Assembly: GCA_934466455.1 (NCBI GenBank)
Contig: CAKSLF010000023.1
Location: forward strand, 1 to 19,395
DNA: 19,395 nt
Source of the DNA: an uncultured Oscillospiraceae bacterium
Lineage (GTDB): Bacteria > Bacillota > Clostridia > Oscillospirales > Ruminococcaceae
Reading direction: 5' to 3'
Part shown: in pieces, positions 1 through 5,809 of the stretch
How the letters are laid out: each line of letters opens with the position of its first letter
How positions within the stretch are numbered: the stretch's first letter is position 1
The notes under the pieces: generated by a model
Told to the model about the DNA's origin: nothing
The model's input: only the letters and a program-made list of their open reading frames with translations
Databases searched by the model: none
Program-made: the position numbers and the translations under genes

Positions 1-110
1 CCTTTTCTTACAAGAACATCAACCGGCATTGAATCACAGTAAAAATACTCCTTCCACTGGTCGCCCATTACGCCGCCAACTGCGCCGCCTATCGCTTTTA
101 TAAGTCCCAT
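1..110 (-). CDS. SPFH-domain protein, N-terminal fragment
   Basis: Only the first 36 or so codons lie in the window; the gene continues beyond position 1. The readable N-terminus starts MGLIKAIGGAVGG and continues with DQWKEYFYCDS, which is the characteristic opening of the clostridial SPFH-domain (virion-core-like, YdjI-type) proteins. In that family a short glycine-rich amphipathic start precedes a band-7/SPFH membrane-associated domain, often followed by a C-terminal zinc ribbon; neither of those parts can be seen here. The ATG is preceded by AAAGGAG at a spacing of about 8 nt. A promoter reading the same way sits just upstream. The molecular role of the family is not well established. The call rests on recognition of the N-terminus alone, so it is likely but not certain. 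Confidence 0.75.
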   Translation of the reverse strand, partial: MGLIKAIGGAVGGVMGDQWKEYFYCDSMPVDVLVRK

Positions 111-144
111 TACATATTGCTCCTTTCGGTTTGTCTACACCTTA

Positions 145-173
145 ATTATAAAGTCTTTCTGCATAAAAAGCAA
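145..173 (-). promoter_or_regulatory. sigma-A type promoter for the SPFH gene
   Basis: On the minus strand TTGCTT (168-173) is followed after exactly 17 nt by a perfect TATAAT (145-150). The predicted start near 138 gives a leader of roughly 28 nt before the ATG at 110. The -35 box matches the consensus in only three positions, but the -10 box and the spacing are ideal. Confidence 0.6.
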
Positions 174-269
174 TAGAGAATAGAGTAAAAAATTTATTAA
201 CACAAAGTCAATATATATGCAATAAAAAAGCAAAATATCCCCACTTAATGTTTGAAGGGGGGCACAGCC

Positions 270-488
270 ATGAAAAGAAAAACGGCATATGTTTTGATAT
301 TTGCAGCGATTTTTGCATTAGTATGCCTTTGTGGCTGGGTACCCGCAGTTACAAAAGCGGCGGAGAATTTTTTATGCGACCCGCAAAGGCTTTTATTTGC
401 AAAGTTTGTCCTTGCTTTGGCGGCGGCAGCCGTATCGGCAGTTATATGCGGAAAGATTCTTGGTAAAAGGGAGGAAAACGGCGTATGA
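270..488 (+). CDS. small two-helix membrane protein, function unknown
   Basis: This 72-residue protein has two hydrophobic segments, roughly residues 5-22 and 45-65, joined by a short polar loop, with positively charged residues at both ends. It should be a hairpin-like inner-membrane protein. The ATG at 270 is preferred over the in-frame TTG at 252 because a run of AAGGGGGG ends about 9 nt before it. Its stop codon overlaps the start of the next gene by four bases (ATGA at 485-488), so the two are almost certainly translated together. I do not recognise a family. Being coupled to a lipoprotein suggests a small cell-surface operon. It sits divergently from the SPFH gene. Confidence 0.65.
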   Translation: MKRKTAYVLIFAAIFALVCLCGWVPAVTKAAENFLCDPQRLLFAKFVLALAAAAVSAVICGKILGKREENGV

Positions 489-1468
489 AGAAATGGCTTG
501 GCGTATTGGCTGCGGTAATTGTGCTCATAATGATAACCTCTTGTAAAGCAAGCGAGGATGAGCATATAAACTTCGGCACGCTTATTCCAGTGAGCACACG
601 CTCCGTGCTCGTTGAGCACAGCTCCTGCGGAAAAACGGTTTTCTACACTGCGGAAAAGAAAGCTTTAGAGGAAATTGAGTATTGGCTTTCCGGCCTAAAA
701 TGTGAACGCCGCAGCTTTGAGCACGGGTATGCTCCAAGCGACGCCGATGGCGGAGAGAGCTTTACCTTTAACACAGGAAAAGGCAGCTTTTCCTATATAA
801 AAAGCGGCGAAGGCAACTGCTATCTCCTTGTGGGAGGGGATTGGTACTTTGTAAAAAATCCTGAAAATCCGCCGAGGCTTGAGGACGGAGAGGCTGCAAT
901 TAAAAATGAGCACGGCGGGTACGGGGATGAGCATGGGGATAAAGCAAAAGCCGTTTTTGTTCAAGACAGGCTTTATATTTCAACAGAAACCGAAAGCACG
1001 ACGGAGGGTCGCTGTGGAAACATGGACGGCAAGATAACTTTGTCTGTACCGGAGGACGAAGTCCCTTCGCAAAACGGAGAATCAAATTTCGGCACCGGAT
1101 ATTCCTATCAAATAAGCGGGAAAAATACGATTGATGTTTTTATTGGGGACAAGGCCATTGTGTTTGAATGTTATGATGATGAGAGCGAAATATGGGTTTC
1201 CGATGTTGAGGAGGAGGAGGCACACCTGACGAAGGACGACGGCGCAAGGGTAAAGCTGCTTATTGCCGAGGCGGTTTGGCAAAGCGGAGCTCCAAACTGC
1301 CTTAATGACTGCTTAATCGGCGGTTTTGATGAAGAAAGCATTTTTTATCACTCGGACTGCGGCACTCTAAGCAGGCAAAAGGCAGGTAAATACTGCACCT
1401 TGCAGGAAAACGAAAAGGAACTGCTTAACGATATTGTTGAGCAATATATAGCTTTAGGTGCGCCTTGA
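485..1468 (+). CDS. predicted lipoprotein, function unknown
   Basis: The 327-residue product begins MKKWLGVLAAVIVLIMITSC: a lysine-containing n-region, a hydrophobic stretch and a lipobox (ITSC) with the lipidated cysteine at residue 20, so it should be exported and anchored to the outer face of the membrane. The mature part is acidic and rich in Gly, Ser and Glu, with scattered cysteines and an acidic cluster (VEEEE) near residues 242-246. I do not recognise a known domain. The start overlaps the preceding small membrane protein by four bases, with GGGAGG upstream at 470-475. The stop codon TGA at 1466-1468 forms part of the next gene's -35 box, and a terminator-like hairpin follows immediately. 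Lipoprotein status is well supported; function is open. Confidence 0.8.
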   Translation: MKKWLGVLAAVIVLIMITSCKASEDEHINFGTLIPVSTRSVLVEHSSCGKTVFYTAEKKALEEIEYWLSGLKCERRSFEHGYAPSDADGGESFTFNTGKGSFSYIKSGEGNCYLLVGGDWYFVKNPENPPRLEDGEAAIKNEHGGYGDEHGDKAKAVFVQDRLYISTETESTTEGRCGNMDGKITLSVPEDEVPSQNGESNFGTGYSYQISGKNTIDVFIGDKAIVFECYDDESEIWVSDVEEEEAHLTKDDGARVKLLIAEAVWQSGAPNCLNDCLIGGFDEESIFYHSDCGTLSRQKAGKYCTLQENEKELLNDIVEQYIALGAP

Positions 1469-1493
1469 CACAAAAACTCCCCTGCGATATAAT
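1465..1493 (+). promoter_or_regulatory. perfect consensus sigma-A promoter inside a terminator hairpin
   Basis: TTGACA (1465-1470), 17 nt, TATAAT (1488-1493): all twelve consensus bases are present at ideal spacing. The -35 box overlaps the stop codon of the upstream lipoprotein gene and the -10 box lies in the loop of the hairpin at 1478-1507. The predicted start near 1500 falls in the hairpin's 3' arm, so RNA from this promoter lacks the 5' arm and cannot form the stem. Confidence 0.85.
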
Positions 1494-1514
1494 TTATTCG
1501 CAGGGGGTGTTTTT
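1478..1514 (+). terminator. terminator-like hairpin that also holds the next gene's RBS
   Basis: A 10-bp stem (1478-1487 with 1498-1507; one T-G wobble at the base) encloses a 10-nt A/T loop and is followed by TGTTTTT. It should end transcription of the lipoprotein operon. The 3' arm contains the G-rich ribosome binding site (1502-1507) of the gene starting at 1515, so read-through RNA would hide that site. Confidence 0.65.
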
Positions 1515-1838
1515 ATGGATGAAAACAGTATGCGTGCGCTTATGCATCTTATGGGTATGGGTGGAATTCACCCCACTCGAAGAAGGCTTCGCAGCACAGC
1601 GGCAGGCTCTTCCGTAATCGGAAGAATAATCGGAACCGCCGTTGCGGCGGCGGTCAGCGGAGCAATCGACAATTATACGGAATCCGCCGCAAAAGCAAAC
1701 GCCGCCGAAGCGGAACGCTCCGCAATTCGTCGTGAGTACAACAGAAAAATGGCGGATTTGCCGGCGAACTGCCCTAACTGCGGCGCACCCACCTGCGGAA
1801 AGATGTATTGCGAATACTGCGAATCAAAAATGGTATAA
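1515..1838 (+). CDS. small zinc-ribbon protein, function unknown
   Basis: The 107-residue protein starts at the ATG at 1515, with AGGGGG about 7 nt upstream. An in-frame start further upstream would lie inside the lipoprotein gene and the promoter, so it is rejected. The N-terminal half has a methionine-rich start, an arginine cluster (TRRRLR, residues 21-26), then a small-residue stretch around 34-50 (AAAVSGA) that could be a short membrane or amphipathic segment. A helical alanine- and charge-rich region follows. The C-terminus is a zinc ribbon: CPNC at 86-89, an extra cysteine at 94, and CEYC at 99-102. Such ribbons usually bind zinc and mediate protein contacts. Many SPFH-type proteins like the neighbour at 1-110 end in similar ribbons, so a link is possible but unproven. 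Confidence 0.75.
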   Translation: MDENSMRALMHLMGMGGIHPTRRRLRSTAAGSSVIGRIIGTAVAAAVSGAIDNYTESAAKANAAEAERSAIRREYNRKMADLPANCPNCGAPTCGKMYCEYCESKMV

Positions 1839-1891
1839 AAAGATTTTGGCGCATTTTAGGTGAGCCAAAATGTGTTATCATAAAAAATAAA

Positions 1892-1926
1892 ACCGCTTGA
1901 TTATGGCTTAATCAAGCGGTTTTTTC
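1892..1926. terminator. bidirectional intrinsic terminator
   Basis: A perfect 12-bp stem (1892-1903 with 1909-1920) has a 5-nt loop. It is followed by TTTTTT on the plus strand and by TTTTATTTTTT on the minus strand. It can serve the zinc-ribbon gene from the left and the tRNA gene from the right. Confidence 0.9.
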
Positions 1927-1927
1927 G

Positions 1928-2003
1928 TGGTCGAAGTGACAGGACTCGAACCTGCAGCATCCTGCTCCCAAAGCAGGCGCGCTACCAATTGCGCTACACC
2001 TCG
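1928..2003 (-). tRNA. tRNA-Pro (anticodon UGG)
   Basis: Read on the minus strand this folds as a complete cloverleaf: acceptor stem CGAGGTG paired with CACTTCG (one G-T wobble), D-arm GCGC/GCGC, anticodon stem CCTGC/GCAGG with loop TTTGGGA (anticodon TGG), a five-base variable region, and T-arm GCAGG/CCTGT around TTCGAGT. The discriminator is A and the 3' CCA is encoded in the DNA. The UGG anticodon reads all or most proline codons. It has its own perfect promoter and a terminator directly after the CCA end. Confidence 0.97.
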
Positions 2004-2020
2004 GAATATAAAGCTATAAT

Positions 2021-2049
2021 ATTATACAGTCAAATTTTGATTTTGTCAA
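2021..2049 (-). promoter_or_regulatory. perfect consensus promoter of the tRNA-Pro gene
   Basis: On the minus strand TTGACA (2044-2049), 17 nt, TATAAT (2021-2026). The start is predicted near 2014, about 11 nt before the mature tRNA 5' end, which fits a short leader removed by RNase P. Confidence 0.9.
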
Positions 2050-2121
2050 ATTTTTTTGAATATAAAAGTACATACCGTCCAATAATCAGTCATAAATATA
2101 AGGACGGAGGCGAAGCTTTTT

Positions 2122-2346
2122 ATGAACTTGCTTGCAAAAAGAGCCGAAAAGGAAAGAGCCAAAAGAAAAGCACAGGAGCGGGCGCAGCTTCGTGAGGATA
2201 TGCAAAGGCTGGAGGCGGAAATACGGCGCAACGAATCACTGTTCAATCTTGTGACGGACGATAATCTTATATCTGCACTTATTTTTGAACAAAGCGCAAA
2301 TGAAGCCCGCATGAATTATCTTTTGCAGCGTGCAAAGGAGATTTGA
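2122..2346 (+). CDS. DUF2508 (YaaL-like) small protein
   Basis: A 74-residue, highly charged, helical protein. The first 40 residues are a Lys/Arg/Glu/Gln-rich coiled-coil-like helix. The C-terminal half (LFNLVTDDNLISALIFEQ followed by ANEARMNYLLQRAKE) matches the pattern I know for DUF2508/YaaL: an N-terminal helix, an acidic 'D-x-x-L-I-x-x-x-I-x-E' turn and a final A-R-x-x-Y-L-L-x-x-A-K-E helix. Length also fits. In many Clostridia and Bacilli this family is encoded next to recR and the pro-sigma-K inhibitor bofA, but neither is here, so the gene has been separated from that context. CGGAGG lies about 11 nt before the ATG. Function is unknown. The gene is divergent from the tRNA gene. Confidence 0.75.
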   Translation: MNLLAKRAEKERAKRKAQERAQLREDMQRLEAEIRRNESLFNLVTDDNLISALIFEQSANEARMNYLLQRAKEI

Positions 2347-2439
2347 GCACGCAATATTTTCGTTGAGCACGGCTTACATACAAAATGCGTGCATTAAGCC
2401 GAACTTAAAAGGCGAAAATTATTTGTCTGCAAAAAAAGA

Positions 2440-2482
2440 GCGCAGCCCCTGCGAAAAAATCGCAGGGGCTGCGCCTTCTTTT
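2440..2482. terminator. bidirectional intrinsic terminator
   Basis: A perfect 15-bp GC-rich stem (2440-2454 with 2460-2474) closes an AAAAA loop. It is followed by TTCTTTTTT on the plus strand and by a TCTTTTTTT run on the minus strand. It separates the convergent DUF2508 and hsp20 genes and can end both transcripts. Confidence 0.92.
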
Positions 2483-2505
2483 TTAAGAGTATCAAAAAAC
2501 TCGGA

Positions 2506-2943
2506 TTACTGAATTTCAAGATGCTTATTCTCGGGCTTTTGCTCAACAAGCTTAGGCATTTCAAGAGTGAGCACACCGTTTTCAAAGCTTGCTTTAATGT
2601 TTGCAACATCAATACCGGTGGTGTCATAAGAACGCTTGAAGGAGCCGCTTCTGCGTTCACGCATTACAAAGTTGCCTTCTTTGTCCTTTTCCTCGTGCTC
2701 GTAATTGTGTTTTGCGCTTACGGTAAGATAACCGTCGGCAACCTCAACATCAATGTCCTCTTTCTTAAAGCCCGGAAGCTCTGCCTCAAGAACATATTCG
2801 TTTTCTTTCTCTTTAATATCGGTTCTGATAAAGCCCTCTTTTCTGGATTCGGGATAACCGAACATTGCACGCTCCATCAGATCAAGGTCACGGAAGGGGT
2901 CAAAAATCTCATTTTCGTTTTTACGATAAGGCTTAAGCAACAT
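2506..2943 (-). CDS. Hsp20/alpha-crystallin family small heat shock protein
   Basis: The 145-residue protein is an ATP-independent holdase that binds unfolding proteins in the cytoplasm and forms large oligomers. A short N-terminal arm (1-37, with the DPFRDLDLMERAMFG segment usual in clostridial Hsp20) precedes the alpha-crystallin domain (about 38-135). Visible family marks are the ELPGFKKEDI strand-turn at 55-64, the ENGVLTLEMPK strand at 121-131, and a C-terminal LEI near the end corresponding to the I-x-I motif that docks on neighbouring subunits. TTGGAGG precedes the ATG by 7-8 nt. A CIRCE operator lies about 150 bp upstream, so control by the HrcA repressor is likely. It is followed by a strong terminator and appears to be transcribed alone. 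Confidence 0.95.
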   Translation of the reverse strand: MLLKPYRKNENEIFDPFRDLDLMERAMFGYPESRKEGFIRTDIKEKENEYVLEAELPGFKKEDIDVEVADGYLTVSAKHNYEHEEKDKEGNFVMRERRSGSFKRSYDTTGIDVANIKASFENGVLTLEMPKLVEQKPENKHLEIQ

Positions 2944-3092
2944 ATAAATTCCTCCAATGCAAATTATCTATTTTAACGGTAATTTTAATTTTATTTGTTC
3001 TTCGGGAAAATCTTTTCTTTCCCTTTGAACAAGTACATTTTACCGCCGCTTTTTTAAGAATGTTACTAAATTTTATTAACAGAGTGTTAATT

Positions 3093-3119
3093 TTAGCACT
3101 CGTAATATAAGACTGCTAA
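3093..3119 (-). promoter_or_regulatory. CIRCE operator (HrcA binding site) upstream of hsp20
   Basis: TTAGCACTC (3093-3101), nine bases, GACTGCTAA (3111-3119). This is the CIRCE inverted repeat with one mismatch in the second arm (GACTG instead of GAGTG). On the minus strand a TATATT box lies inside the 9-nt spacer, so HrcA bound here would cover a likely -10 element; the matching -35 is weak. A further half-site-like GAGTGTTAA lies beside it at 3082-3090. Confidence 0.88.
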
Positions 3120-3144
3120 TTATTTTTTTGGAAGTTCTTTTACG

Positions 3145-3183
3145 AAAAAAGCACCGTTTTTCAAACAGGAAAAACGGTGCTTT
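3145..3183 (-). terminator. intrinsic terminator of the ABC exporter gene
   Basis: A 14-bp stem (3148-3161 with 3170-3183) with an 8-nt loop, followed on the minus strand by a run of six T. It lies 18 bp after the stop codon of the exporter gene and just before the hsp20 regulatory region. Confidence 0.88.
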
Positions 3184-3200
3184 GTGCTGCGGGAAAAAAA

Positions 3201-4964
3201 TCAGCTTTCGGAAAGCTTCTGCAAGCGGTAATATACTCCGTGCTTTGCCATAAGCTCGTCGTGGCTGCCTTGTTCCACAATGCCTTCGTCGTCGAGAACA
3301 ATTATAATCTTCGCTCCGCGGATGGTGCTTAGACGATGGGCGATGGTGAATACGGTGCGCCCTTTGGAGAGTCGCTCAAGGCTTTGCTGAACAAGGCGTT
3401 CACTTTCGTTATCAAGTGCGGAGGTCGCTTCGTCAAGGATAAGAACGGGCGGATTTTTAAGGAATACACGGGCAATGGAAATGCGCTGCTTTTGACCGCC
3501 GGAGAGTTTAATCCCCCGTTCGCCCACATAGGTTTGATAGCCCTCGTCAAGCTCTCGGATAAATTCATCCGCTCCGGCAAGCTTTGCCGCCTCGATAACC
3601 TCCTCATAGGTTGCGTCCGGTCTGCCGTAAAGAATGTTGTCGTAAATACTTCCGGAAAAGAGGTAAACATCCTGCTGCACAACGCCTATGTTGCTGCGCA
3701 GGCTGGAAAGAGTGATTTTTCTAATATCTCTGCCGTCAAGCAAAACCTCGCCCTCGGTTACATCATAAAAGCGGGGAATAAGGTTTGAAAGAGTTGTTTT
3801 TCCGCCGCCGGAGGGGCCCACCAGTGCGACATTGTCGCCGGGGTGAACATGAAGGTTGACCTTGGAGAGAACTTCGCTCTTTGAATCGCTGTATGCAAAG
3901 CCTACATTGCGGAGCTCAATATCGCCGACCACATTTTCAATGGGCGTTGCGTCCGGGGCGTCTTTGATTTCCGGCTCAACATCCATAATTTCGTAAAAAC
4001 GCTCGATACCGGTAAGCCCTTGCATAAATGTTTCGGTAAACTGTGCAAGGCGGCTTACCGTATTGAGCAAAACCGTAGTATAGAGAAGATACGCCATATA
4101 GTCGCCGGGGGTGATTTTTCCGTTCATAAGGAAGATTGCGCCGAGGGCGACAACGATTATATACATAACGCCGTCAAAAAGGCGTATTACGCTGTGCAGC
4201 TTTCCGAGGGATTTATAAGCCTTGCGCTTTATTCCGAGAAAAACATCGTTTCCTTTTTTGAATTTCTCTTTTTCCATTTCCTCGTTGGCAAAGCTTTGAA
4301 CAACACGGATCCCAAGAAGACTGTCCTCAATTTGGGCGTTTATTTCGCCGATTTGGGAACGCTCGTTGTAAAAGTTTGTCCTAAGCTCATGCCTAAGCTT
4401 TAAGATAAATGCGCCGAGCACGGGTATCATTATATATATGAACAGCGTAAGCGGAACATTTACATTTAGGAGGATTATCAGCGAGGCAAAAAACTTTACT
4501 ATGCCGATAAGGATTTCCTCCGGGGCATGATGGCAAAATTCCGTAACATCAAAAAGGTCTTTTGTAAGACGGCTCATAAGCTGACCGACCTTTGTGTTAC
4601 TGTAAAAGCTGAAGCTCATTTCCTGAAGATGAGCAAAAAGATCCCGGCGCATATCCGCTTCCAGCCGTGCGCCCATCATATGACCTATATTTGTCATAAA
4701 GTAGTTTGCGCCTGTGTCGATTATTCGCAGAAGAATATAAATTCCGCAGATTTCGAGAATAAAGCGCAGCGTAAGAGAAGCGGCGTCGCTTTGCGCCGTA
4801 TTTGTAATATTACGCACTATGACCGGCAGCACAATATCGCAGACCGTTGTTAAAGAAGCGCAGAAAAGGTCAAGCGTAAGGGTTGGCAGGTACGGCTTGT
4901 AATACGGCAAAAAACGCCTTATGTAATTTTTTTCGTTTGCCTTTCCGGCAGAATTGACGCTCAT
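3201..4964 (-). CDS. ABC-type exporter half-transporter (MsbA/LmrA-like), fused permease and ATPase
   Basis: The 587-residue protein has the standard half-transporter layout: a six-helix type IV exporter membrane domain (about 15-320, with the RLTKDLFDV coupling region near 132-140) fused to an ATP-binding domain (345-587). The ATPase is complete: Walker A GPSGGGKTT at 383-391, Q-loop glutamine at about 430, signature LSGGQ at 487-491, Walker B LILDE with the catalytic glutamate at 512, D-loop SALD, and switch histidine in IAHRLST (543). Two copies should form a homodimer, or it may pair with another half not seen here. Substrate cannot be told from sequence; lipids, peptides or drugs are typical. 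ACGGAGG precedes the ATG. It has its own promoter and terminator and so looks monocistronic. Confidence 0.95.
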   Translation of the reverse strand: MSVNSAGKANEKNYIRRFLPYYKPYLPTLTLDLFCASLTTVCDIVLPVIVRNITNTAQSDAASLTLRFILEICGIYILLRIIDTGANYFMTNIGHMMGARLEADMRRDLFAHLQEMSFSFYSNTKVGQLMSRLTKDLFDVTEFCHHAPEEILIGIVKFFASLIILLNVNVPLTLFIYIMIPVLGAFILKLRHELRTNFYNERSQIGEINAQIEDSLLGIRVVQSFANEEMEKEKFKKGNDVFLGIKRKAYKSLGKLHSVIRLFDGVMYIIVVALGAIFLMNGKITPGDYMAYLLYTTVLLNTVSRLAQFTETFMQGLTGIERFYEIMDVEPEIKDAPDATPIENVVGDIELRNVGFAYSDSKSEVLSKVNLHVHPGDNVALVGPSGGGKTTLSNLIPRFYDVTEGEVLLDGRDIRKITLSSLRSNIGVVQQDVYLFSGSIYDNILYGRPDATYEEVIEAAKLAGADEFIRELDEGYQTYVGERGIKLSGGQKQRISIARVFLKNPPVLILDEATSALDNESERLVQQSLERLSKGRTVFTIAHRLSTIRGAKIIIVLDDEGIVEQGSHDELMAKHGVYYRLQKLSES

Positions 4965-4992
4965 TTTGAAATTAACCTCCGTAAATAATTAG

Positions 4993-5013
4993 GCTCCCTT
5001 TATTAAAGGGAGC
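4993..5013. other. hairpin in the leader between traX-like and exporter genes
   Basis: A 9-bp GC-containing stem (4993-5001 with 5005-5013) with a 3-nt loop. On the minus strand it follows the traX-like stop codon and is succeeded by CCTAATTATTT, a poor T-run, so it may be a weak terminator. RNA from the promoter at 5030-5058 would carry this stem just upstream of the exporter's ribosome binding site. Confidence 0.5.
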
Positions 5014-5029
5014 TTTAATTTACATATAT

Positions 5030-5058
5030 ATTGTATTACTAAATGAATAATTTTGCAA
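5030..5058 (-). promoter_or_regulatory. sigma-A type promoter for the ABC exporter
   Basis: On the minus strand TTGCAA (5053-5058), 17 nt, TACAAT (5030-5035): four of six and five of six matches at ideal spacing. It overlaps the end of the traX-like gene, so the exporter can be expressed independently. Confidence 0.6.
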
Positions 5059-5809
5059 GATAAATTATAAAAATATGCAGCGGATAAAATCCGTATCCGA
5101 TAAGTTTTGGGATTTTTACACCGCTTTTTGTATGCATAAGCATAAACGGCAGTGCAAGAACACCAAATCCCTGCGCATCAAGGGAAATTCCCATAAAAGT
5201 ATAGTTTGGGGTATCAAAGAAGGCGATGCAAAGCGCAATCCCGATTACAACGCCGAAAATCTCCGCATCCTTTGTGCAGAAAATATACATAAGCAATATA
5301 AGTGCAACGCCATAAAGAGAATATTCAAAGCCGTCCCAAAGAGAAACCGCAAGAGCTGCCGCAAAAGCAAGCCACTTTTTGCTTTTTATCGCTTGTATTG
5401 CGCAAAAACCGAGCAGCATTGTAAAGCCGATATTAAGGTGCAGATTTTCTGCGATGTTTATTATCGCCGCCTCCGCCGTTCCGTAATTTATAGGGTCAAA
5501 AAGCTGTTCCGTGTAATACGGGAAAAAGGCAAGAGAATAAAAAGGTTGAGATACAACCGAAAAAGCGAAAAGCCGCAGGGCATATTTTTTGGGATTTTTT
5601 GTGTATATGCAGCCTGTTGCAAGACAATATGCAAAAAGGGGAAACGCAATACGCCCGATTATCCGCATCCACATTTCTCCGGGAAAAAATACATATCCTA
5701 TGTGGTCGATTGCCATGGTAATAAACGCAACAAGCTTTATAAGTCCGGTATCGCCGTTTGTTTGTACATCAGCCGTGGAGCCGGTTGTTTGCTTCGGAAA
5801 CGCAGTCAC
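5039..5809 (-). CDS. TraX-family polytopic membrane protein
   Basis: With the GTG start at 5809 the protein has 256 residues and about eight or nine hydrophobic helices. The segment GLIKLVAFITMAIDHIGYVF near the N-terminus, with its conserved aspartate-histidine pair, and the closing GYGFYPLHIFIIYLAKL are hallmarks of the TraX family. The F-plasmid member acetylates pilin, but chromosomal Firmicutes members have no pilin partner and are taken to be membrane acyltransferases of unknown substrate. Start choice: an ORF extends upstream to 5920 inside mreB, but GTG at 5809 has GGAGG (5819-5823) nine bases before it, while no in-frame ATG precedes the conserved first helix. The start lies within the last 41 bases of the mreB-like gene, so the two are coupled. 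No transfer genes are nearby. Confidence 0.85.
   Translation of the reverse strand: MTAFPKQTTGSTADVQTNGDTGLIKLVAFITMAIDHIGYVFFPGEMWMRIIGRIAFPLFAYCLATGCIYTKNPKKYALRLFAFSVVSQPFYSLAFFPYYTEQLFDPINYGTAEAAIINIAENLHLNIGFTMLLGFCAIQAIKSKKWLAFAAALAVSLWDGFEYSLYGVALILLMYIFCTKDAEIFGVVIGIALCIAFFDTPNYTFMGISLDAQGFGVLALPFMLMHTKSGVKIPKLIGYGFYPLHIFIIYLAKLFI

Noticed and set aside
1842..1872. Weak stem ATTTTGGC / GCCAAAAT after the zinc-ribbon gene
   Set aside because: Long loop and no T-run; the strong terminator at 1892-1926 explains the end of the transcript.
2521..2976. Plus-strand frame of 151 residues opposite hsp20
   Set aside because: Hsp20 on the minus strand has a full alpha-crystallin domain, a good SD and an operator; the opposite frame is a shadow with no SD.
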